Shown one piece after another: positions 32,308 through 42,726 of a stretch of DNA of 60,000 bases (the first letter of the stretch is position 1; every line of letters begins with the position of its first letter). The notes under the pieces are model-generated. The model had not been told where the DNA came from. It saw only the letters and a list, made by a program, of their open reading frames with translations, and did not search any database. This DNA comes from Mesostigma viride (lineage: Eukaryota > Streptophyta > Mesostigmatophyceae > Mesostigmatales > Mesostigmataceae). Position numbers and translations under genes: made by a program. The stretch covers positions 754,322 to 814,321 of the forward strand of contig RPFO01000102.1 of assembly GCA_009746045.1 (NCBI GenBank). Reading direction: 5' to 3'.

Positions 32308-33412
32308 TCACTGCTCCTTGTTGTCTTCTTGCTGACTGCCCTTTGAAGGCTGGCCTGCCTGGGACTTGTTGTTGTTCTTGTTGTTGTTTTTCTTGTTGCT
32401 GCCCTGGCCCTGGGTCTTCTTGAAGCTGGGACACTCCTTCTTGATGTGCCCCCACCCCTTGCACAGGTAGCACTGGATCTTTGACTTGCCCTGGCCTCCT
32501 CCCCCGTTGTCAGGCGCGTTACCCTGCCTGGGCTTACCACCCACCCTCCTGAACACCGACTTGGCATGTGATTGCCCGTCAGGGTCGGGTGAATGGTTGG
32601 CCTTCCGCTTGTTGTGGTTGCCCCCACGTCCTCCTTGGCTTCTGTCAGCCTCAGACGTCTTGGAGCCCCCCTGGGCACGCCCACCTGCGTGGGTAGCCTT
32701 CACAGCTGGCATTCCACCCTCAAACAGCTCCTCTGCCTCGAGTGCTTGTTTGATTATGACCTTGTAGGCCTTGAGGGTAGAGTGTGGGGCACACATGACC
32801 TTTAAAGAGCCACGTGTTGCCTTGTCCAGCCCAGAAACCTTGAGCCAGTTTGTCAGGGCTATGCTGTCAGCGACATTGAAGCCGTGAGCCCTGCCCTCCT
32901 CAACCATTTTACAATAGTTGAGGAAGTTCTGGATAGGTCTCCCTTACCTCCCACCCTTGGTATTTATCCTGCCAATGGATCCCCACTTTCTTCCGTTGAT
33001 CCTCTAGCAGCTCCCTCAGCTCTGCCACGTAGACTGCCCAGGCCTTGTTGGCCTTCTTGCACTCTCTAGTGAGGTCTTTAATCTGATCTGTGCACTTGCC
33101 AAAAGTCTGGCTGCCTATCCAGATCTGATAATAGTTTGTACCACCGTACAAGCTTGGAAACCCCTCTAGTCCTTCCACAAACTCCTCTGCCTGCTTTGGC
33201 TTTGAGTCTGAAGTGACAGGTTGCAGCTGATTAACAATAAGGAGACCCTGTGTGGTGAGATCATATCCAGAGACAGCATGTGTATTATTATTAATAGGCA
33301 CATTGGTAATCTCGCCGGTAACCCCCACGTCATCTACGTGAGCGGTCCCGCTACCAGCACCCCCATTATTATTCCCACTGGCTAGGCCCTTGCTACGGCG
33401 TCCCTCAGCCAT
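32308..33412 (-). pseudogene. gag: Copia-A1 gag with CCHC zinc knuckle
   Basis: ATG at 33412 (MAEGRRSKGL). N-terminal 165 residues are capsid-like and helical. The frame is lost near 32930, where two single bases are missing relative to Copia-A2, and resumes at about 32907 with capsid C-terminus, basic linker and one CCHC knuckle (CYLCKGWGHIKKEC, about 32430-32475), then an Asn/Lys/Gln-rich tail. It ends at UGA 32308-32310 followed by CUG. Confidence 0.88.
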
Positions 33413-33534
33413 GGTAAACTACACTAGCTGTGTATGGCCCTGAGCTAAGCAGCTGGAAAACAAAAGACAGGTAGATATGTACAATCTGTCAAAAAGCCGC
33501 CTGCCCCGGTGCCGACCGCGCCACCATGCCGAAT

Positions 33535-34320
33535 TCAGTCGAGACCACGAAAATCGCAGTAGTCGTAGTCGTAAATTGGATCGTTGGCGACAGGCGCAGG
33601 CGCCTCCTGGCCTTGCCCAACCTCAATCGTCACCGGAGTTTCGATGACGATGGGGTCCAACCGACGTCCCGTCACCGGATCAATGCGGCGACGACGGCGG
33701 CGGGTGACGATGCGGAGCGGGTTGGTAAGAATCGTTAGAAAATCCCACCCGTCCGGCGCCCACTCTCGCAATGCAGACAAGAACGCGACAAGATTGAGCA
33801 GCAATTGCCGCTCACGCGTCCGGAAGCCTCGCGACAGCAACTGCAGAATCGCAAGGTCTTGAAACAGGTTGGTCGTAATCGTCGGAATGACGCCCGAACG
33901 AACCGACAGCCAGTTAGCGAGATTGCGCTGGTAACCTGTAAGCGATGAAACCGCGTTGTCGATCTCCTCAGAGACCTCGGCAACCGCGCTGGGCGCTTGC
34001 AACCCCGCCCGGGTATGGACCTCGAAGTCCGCGAGCAAAGCTCGAATGGAATCAAGGTAATCGCGAAACCCCGAAACAATCGAAGGTTGCGGAGGCGGGG
34101 GCGGCAGTCGTAGGTTTTGCAGCAGTGCCTGCTGCTGAGCGCGTAGCTCCGCACTGGACGCTACCGCCTGGTCAACAACACGCTGCCACGCCGGATTAAG
34201 AACCGGACGATCTTCACGAACAGGAGTCGTCGAAGGACCAGCCGGAGATTCGGCGATGTCCGCTGGACTGCCCAAAATTTCAGAATCCCTCGGAATGCGG
34301 AACTCCATCGAGTCCGGCAT
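33535..34320 (-). CDS. Copia-A1 ORF0, intact
   Basis: 261 residues, ATG at 34320 only 28 nt after the 5' LTR; the frame is open back into the LTR. N-terminus acidic and Pro-rich, then Gln/Leu-rich helices, the central SSLTGYQRNLANW and TTNLFQDLA segments, a helical NLVAFLSALREW, an Arg-rich patch (six Arg) and a C-terminal YDYDYCDFRGLD. Copia-A2 encodes a homologue of the same length, with the central and terminal segments conserved but about half the residues changed, although gag-pol next door is nearly identical. It looks constrained and expressed. No domain recognised; the mix of helices and an Arg patch suggests nucleic-acid or capsid interaction. Confidence 0.7.
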   Translation of the reverse strand: MPDSMEFRIPRDSEILGSPADIAESPAGPSTTPVREDRPVLNPAWQRVVDQAVASSAELRAQQQALLQNLRLPPPPPQPSIVSGFRDYLDSIRALLADFEVHTRAGLQAPSAVAEVSEEIDNAVSSLTGYQRNLANWLSVRSGVIPTITTNLFQDLAILQLLSRGFRTRERQLLLNLVAFLSALREWAPDGWDFLTILTNPLRIVTRRRRRRIDPVTGRRLDPIVIETPVTIEVGQGQEAPAPVANDPIYDYDYCDFRGLD

Positions 34321-34347
34321 TTTTCTTGGTACGAAGATTGTAATACG

Positions 34348-34963
34348 AGTTGAATGAGAGTTTACCACCGAGGGAATCCATGGCTCTTGCAGGAAAGTTG
34401 CCTTTATTATAATGAGCAAACACAGACGTAAGTCACGTCAAGTCCGAGACTGCACGTAGCACAGACGACAGGGTCGTTATGCCAAGAGAGCGTGCACGCA
34501 AGAGCTAGCGCCCCAGTGTGACCAAGTCACTCATATAGCTTGCTAGGGACGCGTCCAAGTATTCAGCTGCACTGTCACAGCTGAACTGTCAATCAATTGA
34601 TTACACAGACTCTGGCACGCCTTTGGCGCGCAGATCTATCAATTGTCCATACGGCTAGTCCTGTGGACCTATCCGTACACTAGTCAGCATCAATTGTCTC
34701 ATAGGTCCTGGCGCGCTACAGTGCGCCTACCTATCAATTGACCATCAAGTCCTGTACAAGTCCTGTCAACGTCCTGCGGACTATCAAAGTGACACTTGTA
34801 CATCCTGTGTCCGTACGCGCCCACAGTGGCGCGCCGGGTACTGTCGGCACAGCCTAGGAAACGTCATAACTTTTACGTTCCTTAACCAAATGAGGCGTTC
34901 AAGGTGCCGTTGGAAAGAGCGTAACAATCTCTATCCATCTAACGTAAATCCTTTACGTTAACT
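34348..34963 (-). repeat. Copia-A1 5' LTR
   Basis: 616 bp; differs from 25389-26004 at A/G near 34414 and G/A near 34477. Downstream on the minus strand the leader begins CGTATTACAATC rather than the common TGGTATCAGAGC primer site. Confidence 0.94.
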
Positions 34964-35036
34964 CATTCCACTTTTCTACCTCCAGTTTTTTTTTTAAAAA
35001 AAGTCTAACCCAAATGCGAACAAGGGTAAGGCTCCA
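34964..35036 (+). other. Copia-B leader, right part
   Basis: Starts with the CATTC duplication of Copia-A1; the left part is 25315-25388. Contains a T9/A7 run. The first ATG, at 35014, opens a shorter frame; 35037 is the start of the long ORF0. Confidence 0.6.
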
Positions 35037-36689
35037 ATGCGCCCAAGGAGCCGGTCCAGCACTCCGACGTCTTCATCGTCGGGGACATCCGACTCGGAGC
35101 TTGCCGCCCAGGCAGAGGTTGAGCGGGCGGCGAGGAGCTTCAATCAGTCTATGGAGGCTGACCCGACGACGTCGGAAACGTCTTCATCGGGCCACTTGTC
35201 CGATGGTTCGTACAGCAGCGTGGTGCTGCGAGTGCCCCTGTATCCGCAGGGGAGGGGATCCACGCCTGTGGTCAACAGGCCGAGGGGTCCTCCTTACGCC
35301 CCGACAGCTGCAGCGGCGGGGGTTGGACCTTCGGCACCTCCTGCAGAGGAGGAGTCCATGGAGCTGTATGGGCTCCAGCCTGGTTCCTCAGCCGAGGAGC
35401 AGGACGACGCACGCTCGCGGCAGGTGGCCGCGGATGAAGGCCTCGCTAGGGCGATGGCTGAGCGCGAGGAGCGGGAGCTTCGGCGCGCGGACACGCACGC
35501 ACGTGCTCGCGCCCAGCAGAGGGCGGATGCTGAGAACGTGCGCCGGGCGTTGTTTCGCAGCAGTGAGCTGGCTTCTGGCGAGGAGCAGTTTGAGGTGATG
35601 CGTCGGGGGGACCTTGCCTGTTTTAAAAGCCTGCGTCGGTCTCGTGAGCCGACGGTACACCTAGGTGTACATCAGGAGTCGGAGTACTCTTTGACAGGTC
35701 CGTCGGGGGCATCTGCTGAGGACGAGATCCTCATGACCCCAGCAATGGTGGCGCGGGAGCGTGAGGCGCAGAAGCGCATGGCGACGTTCACCGCCGACAA
35801 GCAGCGTCGGCAGGCGCGGAGGGCCGCGGCAGAGGCGAAGAAGGAGCGCGAGCAGGCGGAGCGAGAGAGGCAGGTTGCGCTGGCGGAGCGCATCAAGCTC
35901 AAAATGTCGATCACCCAGGTGCGCCGGGACAGGATGGCCCGCGAGCTCAGGGTATGGAAAAAGGCGCAGGCAATGAAGCTGCAGCACATGGCTGAGATGG
36001 AGGCGCCTGGCAGGCAGGAGGCGCAGGAGCGTTACAGACGCTCGCTGGCACGGTGGGAAGCCAATGTGGGCAGGATGGAGGAGCGTATCCTGAAGCAGCG
36101 ACGACGCATGATCAAGCATGCACGTAAGACAGCGGTGAGGGGACCGCTTGGTGAAGCGGTGAGAGCTGAGTTTGGCCTTGGGCCGGATGAGGATGTTTCT
36201 GCAAGCCAAATGTTTTATTATTTGTCGCAGCCCAAGAAGACCATCACCAACCGTGATGGCACTGCCGCACGCACGCGTGTTTACAGGCAGCCTGGTGAAG
36301 CCGGACCGTCTAACCTGTCCAACAGGGAGGACCTCATTGATCAGCTTCAGCTGGCGCAAGCCATGCTGGAAGCAGATAACCCGCTGTCTCCAGGCGAGCA
36401 GGCGACGTTGGCCGACACGGTGGCCAGGCTAGTGGCATCGCTGAAGCCGGCCAAGCGCAGGGCGCAGGCAGAGGCATGCGCACCCCAGCCAAAGAGGAGG
36501 AGGGACGAGGGGGCGGATGACGGGGAGAGGGGGGCAACCAGGGCGGGGCAGGACACGGCACGCAGGAGTCTGCACCAACACGGCACGAGGGCGGGGAGAG
36601 GCAGCAGCAGCAGCAGCGACAGCAGCAGCAGCAGCAGCAGCAGCAACCGCCAACTGCAGGAACGACAACAACCTCCAACATGGCCTTGA
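35037..36689 (+). CDS. Copia-B ORF0, long coiled-coil protein
   Basis: 550 residues, intact. Ser-rich acidic N-terminus; two long Arg/Glu/Ala/Gln-rich coiled-coil stretches (about residues 115-190 and 225-350); a globular-looking middle with GLGPDEDVSASQMFYYLSQ; nuclear-localisation-like KPAKRRAQ and PKRRR near residue 480; and a Ser/Gln tail encoded by a CAG repeat (36602-36645). It overlaps the gag start by 10 nt in the other frame, so gag may be made by reinitiation or frameshifting. It sits where ORF0 lies in Copia-A and C but is twice as long and not obviously homologous. Function unknown. Confidence 0.65.
   Translation: MRPRSRSSTPTSSSSGTSDSELAAQAEVERAARSFNQSMEADPTTSETSSSGHLSDGSYSSVVLRVPLYPQGRGSTPVVNRPRGPPYAPTAAAAGVGPSAPPAEEESMELYGLQPGSSAEEQDDARSRQVAADEGLARAMAEREERELRRADTHARARAQQRADAENVRRALFRSSELASGEEQFEVMRRGDLACFKSLRRSREPTVHLGVHQESEYSLTGPSGASAEDEILMTPAMVAREREAQKRMATFTADKQRRQARRAAAEAKKEREQAERERQVALAERIKLKMSITQVRRDRMARELRVWKKAQAMKLQHMAEMEAPGRQEAQERYRRSLARWEANVGRMEERILKQRRRMIKHARKTAVRGPLGEAVRAEFGLGPDEDVSASQMFYYLSQPKKTITNRDGTAARTRVYRQPGEAGPSNLSNREDLIDQLQLAQAMLEADNPLSPGEQATLADTVARLVASLKPAKRRAQAEACAPQPKRRRDEGADDGERGATRAGQDTARRSLHQHGTRAGRGSSSSSDSSSSSSSSNRQLQERQQPPTWP
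36602..36645 (+). repeat. CAG microsatellite inside ORF0
   Basis: Run of CAG triplets with a GAC interruption, read as polySer in ORF0. Confidence 0.85.
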
Positions 36690-37735
36690 TTAGGCCCAGG
36701 TTTGATCCAAAAAAGAAAGAGGACAAGCTAGTGTTTCCGGGTTTGCCAGAGGGCCACACCCAGGACGAAGCTAGGGAGTGGTTGTTTAAGTTGTCACATG
36801 CATATGCCAGCGACAATGTCCGTGATTGGTTTGCCTCTTTACGTGCGTCCACACCCATCCATCAATCTGCCAAGCCTATCCAGCAGTTGGTACAATTGTA
36901 CCAAAAGCGTGCCAGCAGCGGGGTAGACGTGGCAGAAAATGTGTTGTGGGCGCAGTTCATGGTTGATCTTAGGGCACTTGTTACCACGGGGGAGCACTTA
37001 GAAGTGCTTAAGGGCTTCCAGTGGATAGAGGCCTATAAGGTCAATAAGCGTGACTATGTGAGTGACAACAAAAAATATGTCATGTACATAGAGGGGATGA
37101 GGAGCTGAAGAAGCTCAATGCCAAGTACCTAGTACACCTATGGCTACAAAAGGCAGAACTGGACCCACCACCCTGTCAGTAATCCTGGCAGGTCTGAAGG
37201 ATAAGTGGGAGGACTTCAGGAAGGCAATGGCCTATGTGCAGCAATGCCTAGAGCCGTTTGCTGCTGCAGCCAAGGAGGAAAGGTGAAGCAGGTAAAGGGG
37301 GAGGAAGCCTCAGGTACGGGGCTCTCCAAGAAGCAGATGCAGTCGCTGGTAGCCCAGGTAAAGGCGGTAATGGGGGGGATAAAAACAAAAACAACAAAAG
37401 TGGGGGAGGTGGAAACAAGGGGGGGGAAAGAACAATAACAATAAAAACAGAAAACAAAGTGGGGGAGCTAGCAAGCCAGGGGGTGCTAAGCCAGCAGGGG
37501 GGGACAAGAGGTTGCCTCATGACCCCACCAAACATTGCACTAGGTGCCTTTGTAAGGGGCACCTAAAAGATGATTGCTGGAAGGGCAAACCCGACTATGG
37601 TTCTGACGTTGATGTTTGTCCTGGATGCTGGAAAACACGTCACCCCATTGCAGCAGGAGCGCGCTGCACGGCACCCAGGCACAACAAGACACGCCAGGGC
37701 GCTACAACCGCGCGGGGGCGGCAGACCAGGGTGAC
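36680..37735 (+). pseudogene. gag: Copia-B gag with CCHC zinc knuckle
   Basis: ATG 36680 (MALIRPRFDPKKKEDKL). Helical capsid-like region; the frame is lost near 37095 and again near 37170 and 37285. A KKQMQSLVAQVKAVMGG helix, a G/K/N-rich stretch and the CCHC knuckle CTRCLCKGHLKDDC (about 37533-37574) follow. After it CPGC and a second Cys/His group occur. At least three indels in this copy, mostly in purine runs. Confidence 0.8.
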
Positions 37736-40700
37736 ACCTGTAAGCTACCCTCACCATTTTTCACAAATGGTTTCCTGTTACCTTCTGTCTGCCAAGTGTT
37801 GCCTGAGTGTGATGATGTGGATTGGGAAGTGGCATATGACATGACACTGTCACACATGATGCGTGACCCCACCATAGCTTCCCTTAGTGCAGCAGCAGAA
37901 AAGGTAATCACGTATGGTGCTCTAGCAGAGCAACTGCACAAGGTTATGGGCCATGAGGCTGTGGCTGAAAGGCTAGCCAATAAAATACAAGGCCATGATC
38001 TGGAACAGATGTGCAGGCACGTACGTAAGCACTGTGAGCAATGTCAGCTATATGCTCCTAAGCCCAGAAAATGGCATGTGGCCACACCACCACTGGCTAG
38101 AGGCAAACTGGTTGGGGATGTTATACACGTGGTGAAGGACACGGTATACTACCTAGTCATAAAGGATGCCTGGTCAAGGTTTGTGGTAGTGGAGCCCCTG
38201 CCTGGGATGGATAAAGAGCAGCTGCACAGAGCTTTACAGATAGCCTTGGCACGTTTTCACCCCATTGAAAAAGTAATGCTGGATCAGCAGTTTCTCTGCA
38301 TCCAGGACAGGAATGACCTGCCCAAGATAGAAGTGTCTGGGGCTCAAGATCATGAACGTCAGGGGTTGGTAGAACGTACCATGAGAGCCATCAGGGATGT
38401 GATAAGAAAAATGCCATCCAGGTTGGCTGACTCTGGTAGCTATGCTGACAGGGCATCTTGGGCAGCAGGGGTGACTACCCAGCTAAACGCCAAACCAATA
38501 ATGTCCTCACCTTTTGGGGAAATCACCCCAACTGGCCTTCAGTCAGGCAGCTATGCTTCAGAGGTACACACTCACTACAACACACAAAGGCAGCACTTAG
38601 CCAAGTTGCTGGCAAAGAAAGACAAAAATAATGCCAGGCCTGTGTTTGAAGTGGGGGACCATGTGTTGTTTTTCAGAGAGGGTGACAGAGGAAGAGCACA
38701 CTCTGCCAGATGGCACGGTCCAGCTGTAGTCACCAAAATTCATGAAGAAGGGACTGCAGTCACTATACAACATGACAGAGAGCGTGTGGTCAGCAAGCAT
38801 AGACTCAAGCTTTATTACCCACCACTGGCAGACGTGTCAGGGGTAGAATTCTTGGACATGGATTCAGAGCAGGAGTCTGGTGGATTGATCTCACCCAATG
38901 AATTGGCTAAGGACGTCATTGATGCAAGCACTAGCACCACAGTAGAAGCTCCTGTGTTCCTCAGTAGTGCAGCCCCACTACAACCCAATAGTCCACCTGG
39001 GCAGGAGGACGGTGCACAGGGTGAGCAGCAGGTAGCACCTCCCTCACACCTGGAGGAGTCACAAAATAGAGCAGATCCTGTCGTTCCCAGGAAGTCATTT
39101 GCTGAGATTCTTAAGGCCTTGCACAAGGCACACAACACTAAAGCAGTTGTGGCAACAGGTACAGCACAGGTCAATGCTGTAGGGGATGCAGGTCAAGATC
39201 CTAGTATTTTGGCTGTAGACACCCAAGCACAGGTGAGTATCATCAGTGCAGAAGCTGTATCTGGTCTGAAAATGAAGGCCTCACCATGGGCTAGAGTGTC
39301 AGATTTTTCAGGCAAAACCAAAATGCAGGTCAAAGGTCAGGTGAGCATTCAAATCTTGGGTATGCCCACTCCATTTCAGGTGGTTGAGGGTTACTCAGGG
39401 AATGCCCTGTTAGGGGAACCTTTTGTATCTTACCCTGGTGTTGTCATCTCAGCTGGGAGGTTGAGTGTGGCAGGGGTAGGACAGGTGCCTCTAGATCATT
39501 TTAAAATCCCTTTGAGCCAGATTAGCACTGGGTTGGATGCTGCCATCAATGCAGTTAAGCCCAAGTACCTCCCAGGTCAGGAACCGTGTGTGGAGGACCT
39601 CATACACTCTCAAAAGCTACACCCTTCAGCGTTTGGGCTTGGTAGATGGGATGTTGCATCCATGTCTCCCCTGTCCTATGATGATATTGTACGGGACTGC
39701 CAGACGCAGATTGGGTTTCTTAAGTGGCTGGAGGCTTTTACCAAAGCCAGGGAGGAGTGGGTTGTTCCAGATGCACGTAGTCCCACACACACACCACCTG
39801 TGACTCCTCTTGATGCTATGCCAGCTGGAGCCAAGAAGCTAAGGTTAAAGTTTGTGTGCAAGCATAAACCTCAGGCTGATGGGGGACCACCCATTTTCCA
39901 TGCTAGGCCATGTGTACTGAGTTCAGGGGCTCTACAGAGCTGACAGAGGCTGAGCTTTATACTCCTGGTATTCAGCAAACGTCTCTCAAGGTGTTGCTTT
40001 CCTTGTTTTTGCATCAGCTTAATACAGGGAAGGATTATGTGTGTAAAGCCACAGATATCAAAAGAGCCTTTCTAAAGGGGGACCCTGCCATAGCACAGCA
40101 GGTCTGGAGAGGTCAGGTATACGTGGTGAATACTCCTAAGGTGTGGCACAGGGATATTGTTCAACCCTTGTTGAGGCCAAACCTGGGGGTTGAAGGGTTG
40201 CAGTCAGCTCCAAAAATTTTTAGGCTGTCTGCACAGGAGGTATTCATGAAGCTAGGGGCCACCTATGATGACATTGACCCTTGCCTGTTTGTCATCCCAC
40301 ACCCTGATGGAATGATGATGTTTGTCTGGCATGGGGATGATCAGTTAATCTCAGGTCCTAGAGCTGCAGTGGATGCTTTCATAGCTCAGGTGTCTGCCAG
40401 TTTTGAGATTGGCAAGCAGCTAGAGCTGGGCAAGGAGCCAGTCAAGTTCTGTGGCATGATGCTTGAGTTGCTGCAGCAGCAGGGCAGCTGGGTTTGTTCC
40501 ATGCAGGCCTCTGCTGAATACATTAAGTCTTGTCTGGATGTCCTGCCTGTTCACATCACCCCTGACATGTGCCCTACCATTAGAGGCAAGCTTGGTTGGC
40601 TATGTGCTACATGTGCACCCCACCTGGCTTTTGTGAGCAGGGTAGATGATGAGGTACTACAGGAGGTAGGAGCACGGGCAATCAAGCAGTTGTTGCATGA

Positions 40701-41244
40701 TGGTCCACCTTTGATGCTTCACTCACTGGACCTGTTTACTCCCATTCACATCACGTGCATGATGGATAGTTCAATGGAGTCCAGGGTAGTTACCAAGGTT
40801 CAAGCCAGAGAGGCTGGATTGTTTTTCCTGCATAACCAAGGTGGGAAGAAGTCACTAGTCTCCTGGTTCAGTAGATTGCACAAGAGGAAAGCTGTGAGTA
40901 GCAATGTAGCTGAATGCAGGGCTGTGGTATCTTCTGTCTTGCATGCAAGGTATCTCAATCACTTGCTGGTCTGGCTTCAACACCAGGCTGGTAGCTCTGC
41001 AGGAGTGAAAGCACATTTGCTGACTGACTCTCAATCTATCATCTCTTTCCTTGCCAATCCTTTGGCTGTACACTCGGACCTGGATTGGATTGTGCTAAAA
41101 CAGGAATGCAAGTACCTGGAGTCTAAAGCCCACGTCAGGGACAAAGACAATGCTGCAGATGCACTGACCAAGGTGCCACAAGCAGCAGGACCACAATACC
41201 AGGTCTTGTATGGGTTGATGAACCCTGGTTACAGTCTGAAGTGA
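37613..41244 (+). pseudogene. pol: Copia-B pol polyprotein
   Basis: Frame open 37613-39943, then shifted by 1 nt near 39915 and open to 41244. Integrase: HKVMGHE and CEQC zinc residues near 37940-38045, Asp in GDVIH at about 38118, Asp in LDQQF at about 38280, Glu in LVERT at about 38370 (29 residues between). Integrase tail to about 38830, Pro/Gln-rich linker, then retropepsin-like domain (VDTQAQVSIIS at about 39215; LLGEPF at about 39410). RT: TDIKRAFLKGD at about 40054 and WHGDD at about 40327. RNase H: MDSSME, SSNVAECRA, TDSQS, NAADALTK. Same unusual order as A and C but only distantly related. Confidence 0.9.
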
Positions 41245-41628
41245 CTGGCACATTGTACATGTTAGCCCATGACCCCCTGCCTAATACTGCAGCTGAAAGG
41301 CTGCAGTGGCAGCTGGGTAGTTTTCTGACAGTGAGAAGCACTGGTCTAGAAAGTTGGGACATGATGAATGTGTTATTTATTGAATAAAATTTTGTGAGAC
41401 ACTTGTTTGGATGACCATGACATGCTGGGGCCTGGAGCACCCATCTCACTCAGTTAAGAAACCATGCTTGAGACATGGGGCCTTTTTAATGCATCTCTTG
41501 TACATGTGTGAGGTGACCTTTGGGTCCTAGTAGGTTATCTGACAGTTTTTTTAAGGCATTGGGAATGGCTGCGTCCATTTGATGGCTATGTGTGTTTCTG
41601 TTGAAACCCAAAGAAAACTTAAAGTGGG
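41245..41628 (+). other. Copia-B 3' untranslated region and PPT
   Basis: No ORF. A purine tract immediately precedes the LTR at 41629. Confidence 0.7.
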
Positions 41629-42004
41629 AGTTAGTCTAAGTCTCCCGCCTGTAGCCTAAGTGGACACGTGCCAGCACCGCCGGCGCCCAATTGGGTACTG
41701 GGACGGTGCTGGACTAGACAGTCGTGGCATGGACACGTGGCTAGACTCAGTATGTGATGAGCCGGTACCTCAGTACCGGGACTGTAGTTGTCATGTTAGG
41801 ACTGACTAGATCAGGTTGTAACTGATAGGTTAGTCCGTACAAGATCAGTAAGTTAGTTTAACTTACGCAAAGTCTGGCCAGCCATCGTTGACGGCTGGCC
41901 AGCAGTATATGTGCCATTCTATCCTAATGCCAAGGTGTCTCGTCGTTCACGCACACTCGCCATTTGGCAGTGCCCAAGCATTCCAAGCTTCGTGTTGCAT
42001 AACT
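41629..42004 (+). repeat. Copia-B 3' LTR
   Basis: 376 bp, AGTTAGTC to GCATAACT. It preserves the uninterrupted TTAA site. A 10-bp inverted repeat with a 9-nt loop lies near 41875-41903. Confidence 0.93.
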
Positions 42005-42021
42005 AGACTGGTTGTAATTTG

Positions 42022-42726
42022 AGTTAACGTTCCTATGTAACAAACGCAATGTGAAGGATATGGTTGCAATGCAGCAATGTGTGAATATGGTTGGAAACGG
42101 AGCTTTGTTAAATTGGATAATGTTACAGCGCTCACACACTTGAGGCTTGTACACGCGCTTGCCAAGTCAAGGCACAACACGTGAGGCGGGCTCGCAAGAG
42201 ATCTGCCCAAATGGCATTGGCCTATTGTTTATATACTTGTGCACTGTGCTTGCTAGTCCTGAGCAACCTAAGAGGTAGGCTCAGTAATAACACTCCCGGT
42301 ACAGTATTCACTACCTGTACAGCGCCCAGCTCCTATACAGTAGGTCTGCCATACAGGCACAGTGACCACAGAGCACAGTCCACAGTGACTATTGCATCTG
42401 CACCTATGTAGAAGTCCAGGACTAAGCCTGCGGTACCAACAGACCACAGGTTAAGGTTCCTATTTCCTGCGTACGACGTATTAATCCAATACCGTCGTAG
42501 GTACAGCACCTAATTCCTGTCAGCCCAGGAATTACTGTCGACCCCATATGTCGTCGGCAAATATTCACGTCCGACTTAGAAGAACAGCCGGCTCGCGCTC
42601 GCGCGCGACCGGGAAGTCGGAACGCCATAACTTTCTTGATACTTGTCGGAATGAACTCGTTCCGGTGCCGCTGGAATTGCAGAGATATGCCGAATCAGGA
42701 TCACGCCAATGCGCTTGGCGTTAACT
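42022..42726 (-). repeat. Copia-C 5' LTR
   Basis: 705 bp, AGTTAACG to CGTTAACT. Although it stands alone on the map it is not a solo LTR: 42005-42021 is the leader of Copia-C, resumed after the Copia-B target duplication, and the flanking CTGAA pairs with 14975-14979. The sequence after the LTR on the minus strand starts CAAATTACAACC; the ATTACAA is shared with Copia-A leaders. Confidence 0.9.

Larger units (their letters stand above)
25389..34963 (-). mobile_element. Copia-A1 LTR retrotransposon, third level of nest
   Basis: Minus-strand element with 616-bp LTRs at 25389-26004 and 34348-34963 and the 5-bp duplication CATTC (25384-25388, 34964-34968) in the Copia-B leader. Order on the minus strand: 5' LTR, ORF0, gag, UGA, pol, 3' region with a hairpin-bounded insertion, purine tract, 3' LTR. 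LTRs differ at two positions I could find. Gag-pol is nearly identical to Copia-A2 (50778 onward). Confidence 0.95.
22296..42004 (+). mobile_element. Copia-B LTR retrotransposon, second level of nest
   Basis: Plus-strand element. 5' LTR is 22296-22529 joined to 25168-25314 (split by a TTAA-flanked DNA element); 3' LTR is 41629-42004. The 5-bp duplication AGACT occurs at 22291-22295 and 42005-42009. The leader is interrupted by Copia-A1 (25389-34963). A purine tract AAAGAAAACTTAAAGTGGG lies directly before the 3' LTR. LTRs differ by one base over about 376, so insertion was recent. Confidence 0.92.
14980..42726 (-). mobile_element. Copia-C LTR retrotransposon, outermost element of the nest
   Basis: Minus-strand element with 3' LTR at 14980-15673 and 5' LTR at 42022-42726, flanked by a 5-bp duplication CTGAA (14975-14979 and 42727-42731). 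Order on the minus strand: 5' LTR, ORF0, gag, UGA, pol, 3' LTR. The leader between 5' LTR and ORF0 is split by Copia-B (22296-42004). The purine-rich tract AAGAAAAGAAAGG adjoins the 3' LTR. LTRs differ by several substitutions and 11 bp of indels, so it is the oldest of the nested elements. Confidence 0.9.

Noticed and set aside
35014-35598. Alternative 194-codon ORF starting at the first ATG of Copia-B
   Set aside because: It overlaps the 550-codon ORF0 in another frame and has an Arg/Ser shadow composition.
42022-42726. Solo LTR
   Set aside because: It looked solitary, but flanking CTGAA and the resumed leader show it is the 5' LTR of Copia-C, separated from its body by nested elements.
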